Position numbers and translations under genes: made by a program. 64,000 nt of DNA. Source: a virus. Below the pieces are notes generated by a model, which did not search any database, was not told the origin of the DNA, and worked only from the letters and a program-made list of their open reading frames with translations. How positions within the stretch are numbered: the stretch's first letter is position 1; each line of letters starts with the position of its first letter. Below, one piece after another: positions 31,979-40,672 of the stretch. Location: positions 1 to 64,000 of the IMG/VR virus record IMGVR_UViG_3300037459_000157. One strand, written 5' to 3'.

Positions 31979-33331
31979 ATGCCTGAGCATCTCAAACGCA
32001 CAAAGGACACCATCGAGAGACGCGGGGACAAGTATGTGCTGCTTTCTGCGGCAGGCGATGTCCTGGGCGAGCACGATTCTGAGGAAGCTGCGCGGGCGCA
32101 GGAGCGGGCAATCAAGGCTGCCAAGGCCTTGAGGGATACCGCAGACTCTGAGGACTGGGTCGACACCGTAGACTTCGCGCCCTTCAGCAAGGTCGATAGC
32201 CGCGACGCAAACGGGTTCCTTCGGGTGTCCGCCACCGTTACGAAGCCGGGCGTATACGCCTACGTTCGCGACGGCAAGATTCGCCACGAGCTCAAGCCGG
32301 AGAGTGAAATCTTCGCACCGGTGCACATGGAGAGCGTGCACGGTGCAGTGGTCACCAGTGAGCACCCACCTGGTGCGGTTGCAGTGACCCCGGAGAACTC
32401 CAAGAAGTTCCAGCGCGGTCATTCGATGTCAGCCCCCACGCGTACCGCTGACGGGCTCGACGTTGACCTGGTGGTGACAGACCAGACGCTCATCGATGAC
32501 GCTGAGAGCGGGCGCAGAACCGGCGTGTCGGAAGGCATGCGCAACACCTTCGACCACACGCCAGGAGTCTGGACAGCACCCGATGGATCGAAGCATCCAT
32601 ACGACGTCATTCAGACCAACATGGTCGCCAATCATCTCGCAATCGTGTCGACTCCAAGGGTCACGAGCGCGCAGCTGCATCTTGACTCCTTGGAACAGGA
32701 CGGACCACAGGACAATCACACTATGGAAAATCAAGGAACCCTCACCATTGACGGTGCTGACTTCCAGATCGACGCGAACATTGCGAAAGTCGCAATGGCA
32801 TCTATTGCTCGCAAGGACGGCGAGCTCAAAGCACTGCAGGCGAAGCTCGACGAGGCCACTACCTCCAACGACTCGTTGACCGAGGAGAAGGACAAGCTCA
32901 CCGAGGATAAGGACAAGGCTCTGGCCGAGCGCGACGCGGTCTCTGCTGAGCGCGACACTCTCAAGACCAAGGTCGAGACGGCGGACGCTGTCGACATCAA
33001 CGAGCTGGTCACCAAGCGCCAGGAGTTTCTCGTGCGAGCTCAGAGCGTCATGAGTGCCGACAGCTTCGAAGAAGTCAAGGGCGGCACCGACAAGGAGATC
33101 ATGAAGGCTGCTTGCGAGAAGAGCGGAACGAAGATGACTCAGGATTCAGACGTCTATGTCCATGTCCTGTTTGACACACTCGTGAGCCAGGCGGCAACGA
33201 CAAACGACAGCAAGCTGATGAACGCGTCACTGACCATGCCTGCGGTTACGCCGACTCAAGCCTCTGAGCGCACCAGCCTCAACGATAGGCTGAGTAAACA
33301 TCGAGCGGGTTCCGGACAGGTTGCGCACTAG
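31979..33331 (+). CDS. DUF2213 prohead protease fused to scaffold-like coiled coil
   Basis: A 450-residue protein. Residues 70-235 follow the DUF2213 pattern: SRDANGFLRVSATVTKPGVYAYV, EIFAPVHMESVHGAVVTSEHP, GRRTGVSEGMR, NMVANHLAIVSTPR; the family is regarded as a capsid maturation protease. Residues 265-335 are a long coiled coil (ELKALQAKLDEATTSNDSLTEEKDKL and on), suited to internal scaffolding. Protease and scaffold in one chain is common in related myoviruses. Directly precedes the capsid genes. Confidence 0.8.
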   Translation: MPEHLKRTKDTIERRGDKYVLLSAAGDVLGEHDSEEAARAQERAIKAAKALRDTADSEDWVDTVDFAPFSKVDSRDANGFLRVSATVTKPGVYAYVRDGKIRHELKPESEIFAPVHMESVHGAVVTSEHPPGAVAVTPENSKKFQRGHSMSAPTRTADGLDVDLVVTDQTLIDDAESGRRTGVSEGMRNTFDHTPGVWTAPDGSKHPYDVIQTNMVANHLAIVSTPRVTSAQLHLDSLEQDGPQDNHTMENQGTLTIDGADFQIDANIAKVAMASIARKDGELKALQAKLDEATTSNDSLTEEKDKLTEDKDKALAERDAVSAERDTLKTKVETADAVDINELVTKRQEFLVRAQSVMSADSFEEVKGGTDKEIMKAACEKSGTKMTQDSDVYVHVLFDTLVSQAATTNDSKLMNASLTMPAVTPTQASERTSLNDRLSKHRAGSGQVAH

Positions 33332-33340
33332 GAGATTGCC

Positions 33341-33847
33341 ATGGCACTTCCACAACTTACCTATCCCAATCAGTTCAGTCTGCCATTCGAGGGTGCTGCT
33401 GCGGATGGATCGACAGATTCGTTCAAGATCAGCGCTTCGAACGTGGCGGCCCCTTCGTTCTTCGGTCGAGCCTGCCTGGCAGTGACCACCGATGGTGAGC
33501 AGTTCGTTCAGCCCACCGGTTCGGCTGGTGTGTTCCTCGGCATTCTCATGGCGACGCACGCGATCGAGCAGAGCCAGGTCGTTGCTGCGACGGGCGAGCT
33601 TCCGGTCAATCACCCCGGCGCTGTGCTTCGGCGCGGTCGCATCTGGGTCGTGGCTGAGGATGTCGTATCGGACATCACGGCCGGCGTGTTCTACCGACAC
33701 GCCACGCCAGGTGGTGACCCTGAGTTCTTCGGCCGGTTCCGTACCAACGCCGACACGGCGGCCGCAACACTCATCCCTGAAGCCCGCTGGGTTCGAGTCA
33801 CATCGGCCGTTGGCGCGCTCACCATTGTGGAACTCAGTCTTCCCTAG
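33341..33847 (+). CDS. capsid cement/decoration protein
   Basis: A 168-residue beta-rich protein located between protease and major capsid genes, the usual position of structural cement proteins. SFFGRACLAVTTDGEQFVQPTG and AVLRRGRIWVVAEDVVSDI fit the general pattern of this group. It probably binds the mature capsid surface. Function from context and fold-like pattern. Confidence 0.65.
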   Translation: MALPQLTYPNQFSLPFEGAAADGSTDSFKISASNVAAPSFFGRACLAVTTDGEQFVQPTGSAGVFLGILMATHAIEQSQVVAATGELPVNHPGAVLRRGRIWVVAEDVVSDITAGVFYRHATPGGDPEFFGRFRTNADTAAATLIPEARWVRVTSAVGALTIVELSLP

Positions 33848-33863
33848 GGAGTAGGAGAATAAC

Positions 33864-34859
33864 ATGGCTAAAAATTTCAATCATGTGCCGCTCGCGTCCC
33901 TGGACCAGAGCGACATTACACAACTCAGCAACTATGAGCCACTGGCCTCGCTGGATGCTAACACCAACTACTTCTTCGCGCGCCAGCTTGAATACATCAT
34001 CCCTGAGATGTTGGAGTTCGAGCATGGTCGCATCAGTGCGCGGACGGTGTTCCCCATCGACCGCCGTGCTGGTCCTGGTGCCGAGGTTATCGTCCTCCGG
34101 CAGATGACCAAGGTCGGTTCAGCTCGCATCGTTGCTGACTACGCGAACGACATTCCGCTGGCCGACGTCTTCACCGAGGAGACTACGAGCAACGTCCGGT
34201 CGATTGTCGAGGCTGCGCAGTGGAGCATTCAGGAGATTCGCGCGTCGAAGCTTGCGAACATGAACCTCGACCGCGACAAGACTGATGCGGCTCGTGAGGA
34301 TATTCTACGTGTGGAGAACAGGATCGCTTGGGAAGGCGACGCAACGCACGGGCTGGCTGGGTTCTTCACCGACACCAACATTCCGCGGTTCACCGTGCCG
34401 ACTGGCGTTGGTGGTGTGCCTTGGGTAGACAAGACTGGCGCCGAGATGGTGCTAGACATGAACCTGACGGTGAATCCGATTTCGGAAAACACCAACGGGG
34501 TCGAGGCTCCGGATACGCTGCTCATCCCAAGAGTGCAGTACAACCGGGCCATCAGCACTCGGATGGAGACAGGTACCGATACCACGGCGCTGAGGTTCTT
34601 CGCGGAGAATAGCCCGTACATCGCGGGTATGGACAACATCATCCCGATCGATGACATCGCTGGCCTTGGAACCGGCGGGGTCGATACGCTCATTGCGTAC
34701 GAAAAGAACCAGAGAAAGCTGGTCATGAATATCCCTCTCGACCTGGAGCAGTTCCCGCCTCAAGTCCGGGACATGGTGACTAAGGTCATCTACCACGAGC
34801 GATTCGGCGGCGTGTTGATCAAAAAGCCTATATCGATTCGCATCGGTCAGGGCATCTAA
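33864..34859 (+). CDS. major capsid protein (DUF2184-like)
   Basis: A 331-residue protein. The N-terminal FFARQLEYIIPEMLEFEHGRISARTVFPIDRRAGPGAE, central KTDAAREDILRVENRIAWEGD and C-terminal LEQFPPQVRDMVTKVIYHERFGGVLIKKP fit the DUF2184 major capsid family with HK97-like fold. Position after protease and cement genes agrees. A Shine-Dalgarno GGAG lies before ATG 33864. Confidence 0.8.
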   Translation: MAKNFNHVPLASLDQSDITQLSNYEPLASLDANTNYFFARQLEYIIPEMLEFEHGRISARTVFPIDRRAGPGAEVIVLRQMTKVGSARIVADYANDIPLADVFTEETTSNVRSIVEAAQWSIQEIRASKLANMNLDRDKTDAAREDILRVENRIAWEGDATHGLAGFFTDTNIPRFTVPTGVGGVPWVDKTGAEMVLDMNLTVNPISENTNGVEAPDTLLIPRVQYNRAISTRMETGTDTTALRFFAENSPYIAGMDNIIPIDDIAGLGTGGVDTLIAYEKNQRKLVMNIPLDLEQFPPQVRDMVTKVIYHERFGGVLIKKPISIRIGQGI

Positions 34860-34877
34860 CAGGAAGAACACACTCCC

Positions 34878-35276
34878 ATGGCTAAATCTCCAAGCAACAC
34901 ATCAAGCAACACATCAAGCACATCGCAACCGGCGGAGCCCAAATCTCCAACGCTCATTCCGGTATTCAATCACACCAATCACATGATTGATGTTGGCCTT
35001 GTCCTCCGCAAGGCGGGCACAGTAGGGACAGGTCCTGAGGCTAAACTTATTACGTTCCTGCCGGGGAACAACAGCATCGACAGCCGCGATCTGGAGAAAT
35101 GCGAGGCGCATCCGCTCTGGCATATCCACGTCGAGCGACATGAGCATCGCGGTTTGACCGGAAAGAAGTACAAGGGTGTCGAGCTAGAGGTTGGCCTGCA
35201 CGATAAAGAGTTCGAGGTCGAGGCGACGGAGCTCGGAGAGCGCATGTTCCAGCTCAAGCAAAAGAAGGCAAGCTAG
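34878..35276 (+). CDS. hypothetical head protein
   Basis: A 132-residue protein. The first 25 residues are a low-complexity Ser/Asn/Thr repeat encoded by an imperfect 11-12 base tandem repeat (34893-34925). The remainder (GPEAKLITFLPGNNSIDSRDLEKC...WHIHVE) is a small alpha/beta domain. Located between the capsid and connector genes; possibly a minor capsid protein. Confidence 0.6.
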   Translation: MAKSPSNTSSNTSSTSQPAEPKSPTLIPVFNHTNHMIDVGLVLRKAGTVGTGPEAKLITFLPGNNSIDSRDLEKCEAHPLWHIHVERHEHRGLTGKKYKGVELEVGLHDKEFEVEATELGERMFQLKQKKAS

Positions 35277-35282
35277 TAGACC

Positions 35283-35678
35283 ATGGCTGCCACGGCACAG
35301 GATGTTCGCAACATTGACCTGACGGATGCGTTTGGGTTGATTAGCGACGATCAGATCGATTGCATCATTCGAAACGAAGTGCCCTGCTACGTCAATGAGG
35401 CGCAGTTTGGTGACTGTGCAACGCAGGCGCAAGCACTGGTGGCGGCCCACCTACTGACCCTAGGCCTGGGCGGGAGCACTTCGCCGACTGGCGCGGTCAC
35501 GTCTGAGTCTGCTGGCGGGCTGTCGCGGTCCTACGCATCTGCGCCGACCACTGCAGCTGGCGGGTTCTGGGCGTCCACGAGTTTCGGCCAACGATACTGG
35601 GCCATCGCCTCGACGCGTATCACCACTCCCATGGTGCTGCATGTGGCCGGGGTCACGCCTGAGGTGCCCATCATATGA
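35283..35678 (+). CDS. head-tail adaptor (DUF4054-like)
   Basis: A 131-residue protein. VNEAQFGDCATQAQALVAAHLLTLG followed by TSESAGGLSRSYASAP and FGQRYWAI is the DUF4054 pattern (connector protein that attaches below the portal). It is followed by a four-base overlap with the next neck gene. Confidence 0.75.
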   Translation: MAATAQDVRNIDLTDAFGLISDDQIDCIIRNEVPCYVNEAQFGDCATQAQALVAAHLLTLGLGGSTSPTGAVTSESAGGLSRSYASAPTTAAGGFWASTSFGQRYWAIASTRITTPMVLHVAGVTPEVPII

Positions 35679-36190
35679 GTGTTCGCGACATCGATCGCGG
35701 GTGGAAGAAGATCCGGGCAGAGATGTCTGAGTTCGCTAAGCACGATGTCATCGTTGGGTGGATCGAGGGCAAGAAATCAGAGAGGGACGAGGAGGGCGAC
35801 CAAGCTGCTGGCATCAACAACGCAACACTCGCGGCTATCCACGAGTTCGGTACCAACGACGGCTCTATCCCAGAGGGTCGTCTCGGCTTCCGCGAATGGC
35901 AGGACCGGAGTCAGACGCAGATCGGCGACCGCATCCAGGAGGCTTACACCAACTCAATCAAGCGAGGCGGCGACGCAATGCGCGAGCTGAACAGGCTCGG
36001 GCTATGGGCCGCGTCCGCCTGGCGCAAGTATCAGCGCGACGTTCAGCCTGGGCCGGAGATCGGCGAAGCTCGCGAGAAGCAGATTATCAGAGAACACGGT
36101 CGCAAGGCATTCTTCAAATCGAAGAAGCTCATCGACACGGGCCAGCTCGTTCAGGGCGCAACGCACCAGGTACGTAGGAGGGTCGGCTGA
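35675..36190 (+). CDS. HK97 gp10-like neck/tail-completion protein
   Basis: A 171-residue protein. VGWIEGKK...NNATLAAIHEFGTNDGSIPEGRLGFREW resembles the conserved 'LAxxhEFGt...IPxRpFlr' motif of gp10/gpG-like neck proteins, and KKLIDTGQLVQGATHQV matches their 'DTGxLxxsit' ending. It probably completes the tail at the head junction. Confidence 0.75.
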   Translation: MSVRDIDRGWKKIRAEMSEFAKHDVIVGWIEGKKSERDEEGDQAAGINNATLAAIHEFGTNDGSIPEGRLGFREWQDRSQTQIGDRIQEAYTNSIKRGGDAMRELNRLGLWAASAWRKYQRDVQPGPEIGEAREKQIIREHGRKAFFKSKKLIDTGQLVQGATHQVRRRVG

Positions 36191-36585
36191 TGGTAGTGTT
36201 CAGCCGACTCAACGGTGTGGTCCGGTCCCTCGGAACACCTGGCAGCGTCACTCTGGAGCGGTCGAATGGTGTGACGACGAACGACGAGGGCGGCGCGGTT
36301 CGCCTGCCCCCGACGCTGCGCGTATTGGAGCCGACCGTGGTGCACCCGATCTCCGGGCGCGACCGCAACCTGATGCCTGAGGGCGTTCGGACCCGAGAGA
36401 TCATCGTGGTCCACGTCAATGAGATTTTGCGGACCAGCGTAGAGTTTGGCGAGCTCGCAGACGTGCTCATCCACAAGCCGAGCAGCGAGGTTGAGCCCAG
36501 CCGATACATCGTCAACACGGTGGAGAACTGGGGCCATGTCAGCAACAGCTGGCGCGCGTTCGCGTCGCGGGAGCCGAAGTCATGA
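36190..36585 (+). CDS. minor head-tail joining protein
   Basis: A 131-residue protein overlapping both neighbours, mainly beta (LRVLEPTVVHPISGRDRNLMPEG, YIVNTVENWGHVSNSWRAFA). The position between the gp10-like and terminator genes, and the sequence ending with the 'YxVxxvexwg....wra' pattern, fit phage stopper-type proteins. Function by context. Confidence 0.6.
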   Translation: MVVFSRLNGVVRSLGTPGSVTLERSNGVTTNDEGGAVRLPPTLRVLEPTVVHPISGRDRNLMPEGVRTREIIVVHVNEILRTSVEFGELADVLIHKPSSEVEPSRYIVNTVENWGHVSNSWRAFASREPKS

Positions 36586-37421
36586 CCCGGCGCGCAGACA
36601 TCATGCGGCGAGAGCTCCGGAGTATCGTCCTGGAGGCGGCGCCCGGTCTTACCGACTGCATATGGGAGCCGTACAATGCACCTCGCCCAGCTCGGCCGTA
36701 CGCATCCTGGCGGCCGATCACCCAGCCCTCGTCTGGCGCACGGCTTCTCGACGACACGCAGACTCTGGAGATCACCCGTCAGGCGCACGTCCAGGTGCTG
36801 AATGTTACGGTGGGCCAGCCGTATCGACTCGAATTCAACAATGCGTCCGTGACCTCGACTCCGACTGGGGTCTCGACGCTGGCGAGCATTCGCGATGACC
36901 TCATCGCCAAGATCATCGCGGACCGCGACCCGGTGACGGCGTCGATCTTCGACGCGGACACGCTGCTGGTCGAGGGCACGACCGGGGCAGACATGTGGCG
37001 GGTGTTCGCGACCGGCGAGTTCCTCGAGGCGACTGAGGCCCCGGGCTCGCCGATCGACATCATAGATCTGATGCGCGCGCCGCTGGTGATGACGGCATCG
37101 CTCAACGTATTTTCGAAGGGCGTCGCGGCCGAGGGCGGCACTGAGCTGCCCGACTCGTCGAGCTTCGCCCATGACATCGACGTGGCGTTTCGCAAGACTC
37201 GCATCGTCGAGCGGATGAATCGCGACCACTTGGCCGTGACGAGGATCGCTGAGCCGGTGAACCTTGACGGCATCACGCCGAGCCAGGACGCGTTCGAGTC
37301 TCGGACAATGGTCGATTACAGCATTGGCCTGCCCTACTGGGAGGCGGATTTCATTGAGGAGATCGGCTCGGTAGAGGTTACAATCTCAACAGACAAGGGC
37401 ACTCAAGTTTTCACGGTGTAG
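36582..37421 (+). CDS. phage neck terminator protein
   Basis: A 279-residue protein. YNAPRPARPYASWRPITQPSSG near the N-terminus is the signature of the LIC_12616-type neck terminator family found just upstream of the sheath in this myovirus group. A large insert at 60-150 is glycine-poor and beta-rich. It caps the assembled tail tube. Confidence 0.7.
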   Translation: MTRRADIMRRELRSIVLEAAPGLTDCIWEPYNAPRPARPYASWRPITQPSSGARLLDDTQTLEITRQAHVQVLNVTVGQPYRLEFNNASVTSTPTGVSTLASIRDDLIAKIIADRDPVTASIFDADTLLVEGTTGADMWRVFATGEFLEATEAPGSPIDIIDLMRAPLVMTASLNVFSKGVAAEGGTELPDSSSFAHDIDVAFRKTRIVERMNRDHLAVTRIAEPVNLDGITPSQDAFESRTMVDYSIGLPYWEADFIEEIGSVEVTISTDKGTQVFTV

Positions 37422-37427
37422 GATCTC

Positions 37428-38804
37428 ATGGCAAACATAGACCATTTCGTACAGGTGACCGTTACCAAGACCTCGGCATCCGTGACTCAGCAGGGTTTCG
37501 GACGTCCGCTGGGATTGTTTCAGGTTTCGACTTCAATTGTTCCTACTCGGTATGCGACATTCTCCTCGCCCGCCGAACTTATCACCGCCGGCGCGCTGAC
37601 GACCGACCCGGTATTCATCTGGGCGCAGACGCTGCAGGGGCAGGAGTTTTCGCCGGTCGACTTTGCCGTTGGTCGTCGAGGTGCTGGCGTGGCGCAGGTG
37701 GATACGGTCACCATCACCACGGCAGACGACGGGCTGTGGTCACTGACGATCGACGGCACCGCGTACGAGTTTACAGCCTCAGAGTCAGACACCGAGCTCA
37801 TCATTGCCCAGGGGCTGATGGATGCGATCCTGGCAGCCGATGCGAGCCTGACTGAGGATGGGACGGCAGTCGTGGTCCCCGGCGGAACTCTGGTCTCGGC
37901 AGACTTCACAGTCACGGCGTTCATCGCTGGCGAGACGTTCGTCAATGGTGGCATTGCGACTGGCGTTGCAGGTGTAGGGACGTTCCTCAACACCACGGCG
38001 AACACCACAGCTGAGGATATCACGACCGCGCTGAATGCAGTCGTCGCAGAGAATGATGACTGGTACGGGCTCAACATTGAGGCTCGACAGGACGCTGACA
38101 TTCTGCTTGCGAACACATTTATCGCCAGCCAGCTCAAAGTGCTGGTGGTCCAGTCCAGCGACGCCGATATCGTGACTACGGCGGGGGGAGACATCGGTTC
38201 GCAGCTTGGCGCCACAAGCAACAAGCGCACTCAGCTAATGCGGCACTTCAAGCCCAAGCAGTTCGCCGATGGCGCGATGACTGGGCGAGCACTCGCGGCC
38301 CAGCTCGATGAGCCGGATGGGCAGATCACCTGGTTTGCGAAGCAGCTGCAGATCATCTTCCCGAATCCGCTCAACACTTCGGAGCTCGTCAACCTAGAGG
38401 CCAACAACGCCGACACCTTCGTCACCACCAAAGGCCGCGGTGTGGTGTGGCTTGGTCAGTCGGTCGAGGGTGAGTTCATGGACGTGCAGACGACCACCGA
38501 CTGGACCCAGTCCAGGGTTGGTGAGGCCGTATTTGCGATCATCGCAACGACGCCCACCAAGCTCCCGTTCACCGACGCCGGCATTGCATCGGTCAAGTCT
38601 GAGACGCTTGGCGTGCTGCTGCTAGGCGTGACCAACGGCCACTTCACCGCAGACAACCCGCTGTTCCCACGCGTGACGGTGCCGAGGAGCGTGGACGTTT
38701 CGACAGCCGACAAGAACGCGCGCATCCTACGTGGCGTTTTGGGCGAGGCGATCTTGCAGGGCGCCATCCACCAAGTCATCATCCGGGTGAACATTGAGGC
38801 ATAG
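37428..38804 (+). CDS. tail sheath protein (DUF3383)
   Basis: A 458-residue protein. VTKTSASVTQQGFGRPLGLFQ at the N-terminus, a middle part with QHxxFKPKQF-like and WFAKQLQIIFPNPLNTSE, and the C-terminal FPRVTVPRSVDVSTADKNARILRGV are features of DUF3383, the contractile sheath of this phage group. It shows that the tail is contractile. Two tube-like genes follow. Confidence 0.8.
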   Translation: MANIDHFVQVTVTKTSASVTQQGFGRPLGLFQVSTSIVPTRYATFSSPAELITAGALTTDPVFIWAQTLQGQEFSPVDFAVGRRGAGVAQVDTVTITTADDGLWSLTIDGTAYEFTASESDTELIIAQGLMDAILAADASLTEDGTAVVVPGGTLVSADFTVTAFIAGETFVNGGIATGVAGVGTFLNTTANTTAEDITTALNAVVAENDDWYGLNIEARQDADILLANTFIASQLKVLVVQSSDADIVTTAGGDIGSQLGATSNKRTQLMRHFKPKQFADGAMTGRALAAQLDEPDGQITWFAKQLQIIFPNPLNTSELVNLEANNADTFVTTKGRGVVWLGQSVEGEFMDVQTTTDWTQSRVGEAVFAIIATTPTKLPFTDAGIASVKSETLGVLLLGVTNGHFTADNPLFPRVTVPRSVDVSTADKNARILRGVLGEAILQGAIHQVIIRVNIEA

Positions 38805-38807
38805 ATC

Positions 38808-39260
38808 ATGGCCGACACATACGATCCGAAAAGCGTACTCATCAACTTCGGCGGAACGTCGATCAAGGACGGCATCGCTGACGGCACCTTCGTGTCCGTT
38901 GTCCGCAATGCGCGAACTCGAACGGTTCGCGTGGGCTCGGACAGCGGGGCCACCATCATGGTGGACCCAAACCGCAGCGCGGTTGTCCAGCTGACCTACC
39001 TGGCTGGTTCGGCAACGAACACCGTGCTCGACAAGATTCGGGAGAGCGAGGACGCGACCCCGGCGATCTACAAGGTCGGCACATTGTCGATTGAGTACCT
39101 CAATGGCGACACGGCTGTCGTCGACAACAATGCGTTCATCGACGGACCGCCCGACATCACTTATGAAACTGGTGAGTCGACGCGGACTTGGACAATCATC
39201 TGTCCGAACGTTACGATGAACGCCAGAGGCACGGACTCGCCGATTCGCATCGGGGCGTAG
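38808..39260 (+). CDS. tail tube protein, copy 1 (DUF3277-like)
   Basis: A 150-residue protein. YDPKSVLINFGGTSIKDGIADGTFVSVVRN...DSGATIMVDPNRSAVVQLTYLAGSATN...INRSA-like endings match DUF3277 tube proteins, which polymerise inside the sheath. The beginning aligns with the next protein. Confidence 0.7.
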   Translation: MADTYDPKSVLINFGGTSIKDGIADGTFVSVVRNARTRTVRVGSDSGATIMVDPNRSAVVQLTYLAGSATNTVLDKIRESEDATPAIYKVGTLSIEYLNGDTAVVDNNAFIDGPPDITYETGESTRTWTIICPNVTMNARGTDSPIRIGA

Positions 39261-39263
39261 TCT

Positions 39264-39737
39264 ATGGTGGCGATTAAGACGCCTGCCACCGTCTACGATC
39301 CTAGGCGCGTGGTTGTCACCTTCGGACTCTTGCCGATACGCGGCTATGCGCCTGGACGATTCATCACTGCGCGCCGGGACGTCTCGACGTGGAGCACGGT
39401 CGATGGCACCAATGGTGAGTTCAAGCGGAGGCGCAGCCGCAAGAAGAGCGGCACGGTCGAGTTGGTGCTGCGCGGGACAGCGCCAATCAACCGGGCGCTT
39501 GGCATCATCGCCAAGTTCGACGAGCGGTCGGGCAACGTGTTCGCCAAGCTGGCGATCACGGACACCCTGAATGGCGGGCTGCTCTTCAGCGGTGAGGCGT
39601 ACATTGAAACCTTCCCCGACATGGTCTATGGTCAGCAAGAGGGTGACGTCACCTGGCGGTTTAGATGCGATGAATTGAACCTGACATACCCGGGTCTGTC
39701 AGCCGAGACGCTCGCCCTAAGAATTGGGTCTTCCTAA
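39264..39737 (+). CDS. tail tube-like protein, copy 2
   Basis: A 157-residue paralogue of the preceding gene: YDPRRVVVTFGLLPIRGYAPGRFITARRD...SGTVELVLRGTAPINRALGII has the same order of conserved blocks. One copy may form the tube and the other a baseplate or neck adaptor (as gp54/gp48-like caps do), or both may co-polymerise. Which one is the main tube cannot be told from sequence alone. Confidence 0.6.
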   Translation: MVAIKTPATVYDPRRVVVTFGLLPIRGYAPGRFITARRDVSTWSTVDGTNGEFKRRRSRKKSGTVELVLRGTAPINRALGIIAKFDERSGNVFAKLAITDTLNGGLLFSGEAYIETFPDMVYGQQEGDVTWRFRCDELNLTYPGLSAETLALRIGSS

Positions 39738-39774
39738 TTCGACTAGCAAAATCACACTCCCAAAGTGAAGCAAG

Positions 39775-40290
39775 ATGAGAGAAGCAGAATCAAAAACAAT
39801 CGACGGCCACAAGTACCGATGTCAAATGATGTCGGTACGCAGTGCGCACCAAACTTTCCTGAACCTGTGCAATACCATTGGTGAGCCAGTTGTAAAAGCA
39901 ATTGCCGATGGTGCAGCCGACATGGAAGGCGATGCGATTCGTCTCATAGTCATGGCCATCACTGCCGCAGCGCAGAACCTTGAGGGCGGGCCTGGTGATC
40001 GGCTCATCGAGTCCGTGTTCAATGGTGTGTCCTACCTCGACGAAGAGACCGACGCGAAGCCAGGATTTGCGCTTAAGGCGTGGGATGAAGACTTCGAACG
40101 GCACTTTAAAGGGCATCTGTTCAGCATGTACAAGGTATGGGCCTGGTCGGTGGAGGTGAACTACCGAGATTTTTTAGAAGGAGCCCAAGGCCTTGGGGGC
40201 GACAAGACGGTGGGCCTGGTAAAGCAAGGACTGAACTTCCTCCAAACGCCGACCTCGGCATCTGGTCCATCGTCTTCAACGAGCAGCTGA
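39775..40290 (+). CDS. tail assembly chaperone, unshifted product
   Basis: A 171-residue protein between tube and tape-measure genes. RCQMMSVRSAHQTFLNLCNTIGEP with LEGGPGDRLIESVFNGVSYLDE is typical of tail assembly chaperones in this phage group. The last 37 codons lie after a slippery heptamer (40170-40176), where some ribosomes should change frame. It guides assembly of the tape measure and tube. Confidence 0.75.
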   Translation: MREAESKTIDGHKYRCQMMSVRSAHQTFLNLCNTIGEPVVKAIADGAADMEGDAIRLIVMAITAAAQNLEGGPGDRLIESVFNGVSYLDEETDAKPGFALKAWDEDFERHFKGHLFSMYKVWAWSVEVNYRDFLEGAQGLGGDKTVGLVKQGLNFLQTPTSASGPSSSTSS

Positions 40291-40439
40291 GCGTGGGCTT
40301 GGTGGAGATTGAAACTCAATGGAGCATCAACGACCTGGCGAACGCGCACGAGATGATCAGCTGGAAAAACGCTCGTATACTCGACGAGCAGAAGGCCCAA
40401 GCGCTGGTGAGGAAGGCCAACGAGGCGGGTCGTCGATGA
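40170..40439 (+). other. -1 programmed frameshift giving the longer tail chaperone
   Basis: The heptamer T TTT TTA (40170-40176) is in the correct phase for -1 slippage. The -1 frame from 40176 is open to 40439 and encodes 87 residues ending WSINDLANAHEMISWKN...RR, so the fusion product would have 221 residues. This is the lambda G/GT arrangement found before most tape-measure genes. The -1 part is rich in Arg/Pro at the junction and helical at the end. Confidence 0.75.
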
Positions 40440-40669
40440 GCGAGATCTTCCGAGGGGCTCGCTATACCTTCGGCGGGCTCATCGTGGCGACGCTGTGGAG
40501 CCTTGGCATGGTGGAGTTCGTCGAGTGGAAGCTGGGCTACAATGCAGATCAAATGGCGATCGAGCTAGCCGCGGACGACAAGAGCTTGATGCGATTTGGG
40601 CCTGACCCTGATGCGAGCGACGCTGAGGTCCAGCGATACAACGAGCAGAAGGCCCAGGCAGGAGAGTAG
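40436..40669 (+). CDS. small membrane-associated protein
   Basis: ATG 40436 (ATGA overlap with the chaperone -1 frame), 77 residues. A hydrophobic stretch at 8-30 (RYTFGGLIVATLWSLGMVEFVEW) could insert into a membrane or pack in the tail; the rest is acidic. The place directly before the tape measure suggests a role in tail assembly, but nothing more specific. Confidence 0.55.
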   Translation: MSEIFRGARYTFGGLIVATLWSLGMVEFVEWKLGYNADQMAIELAADDKSLMRFGPDPDASDAEVQRYNEQKAQAGE

Positions 40670-40672
40670 ATC

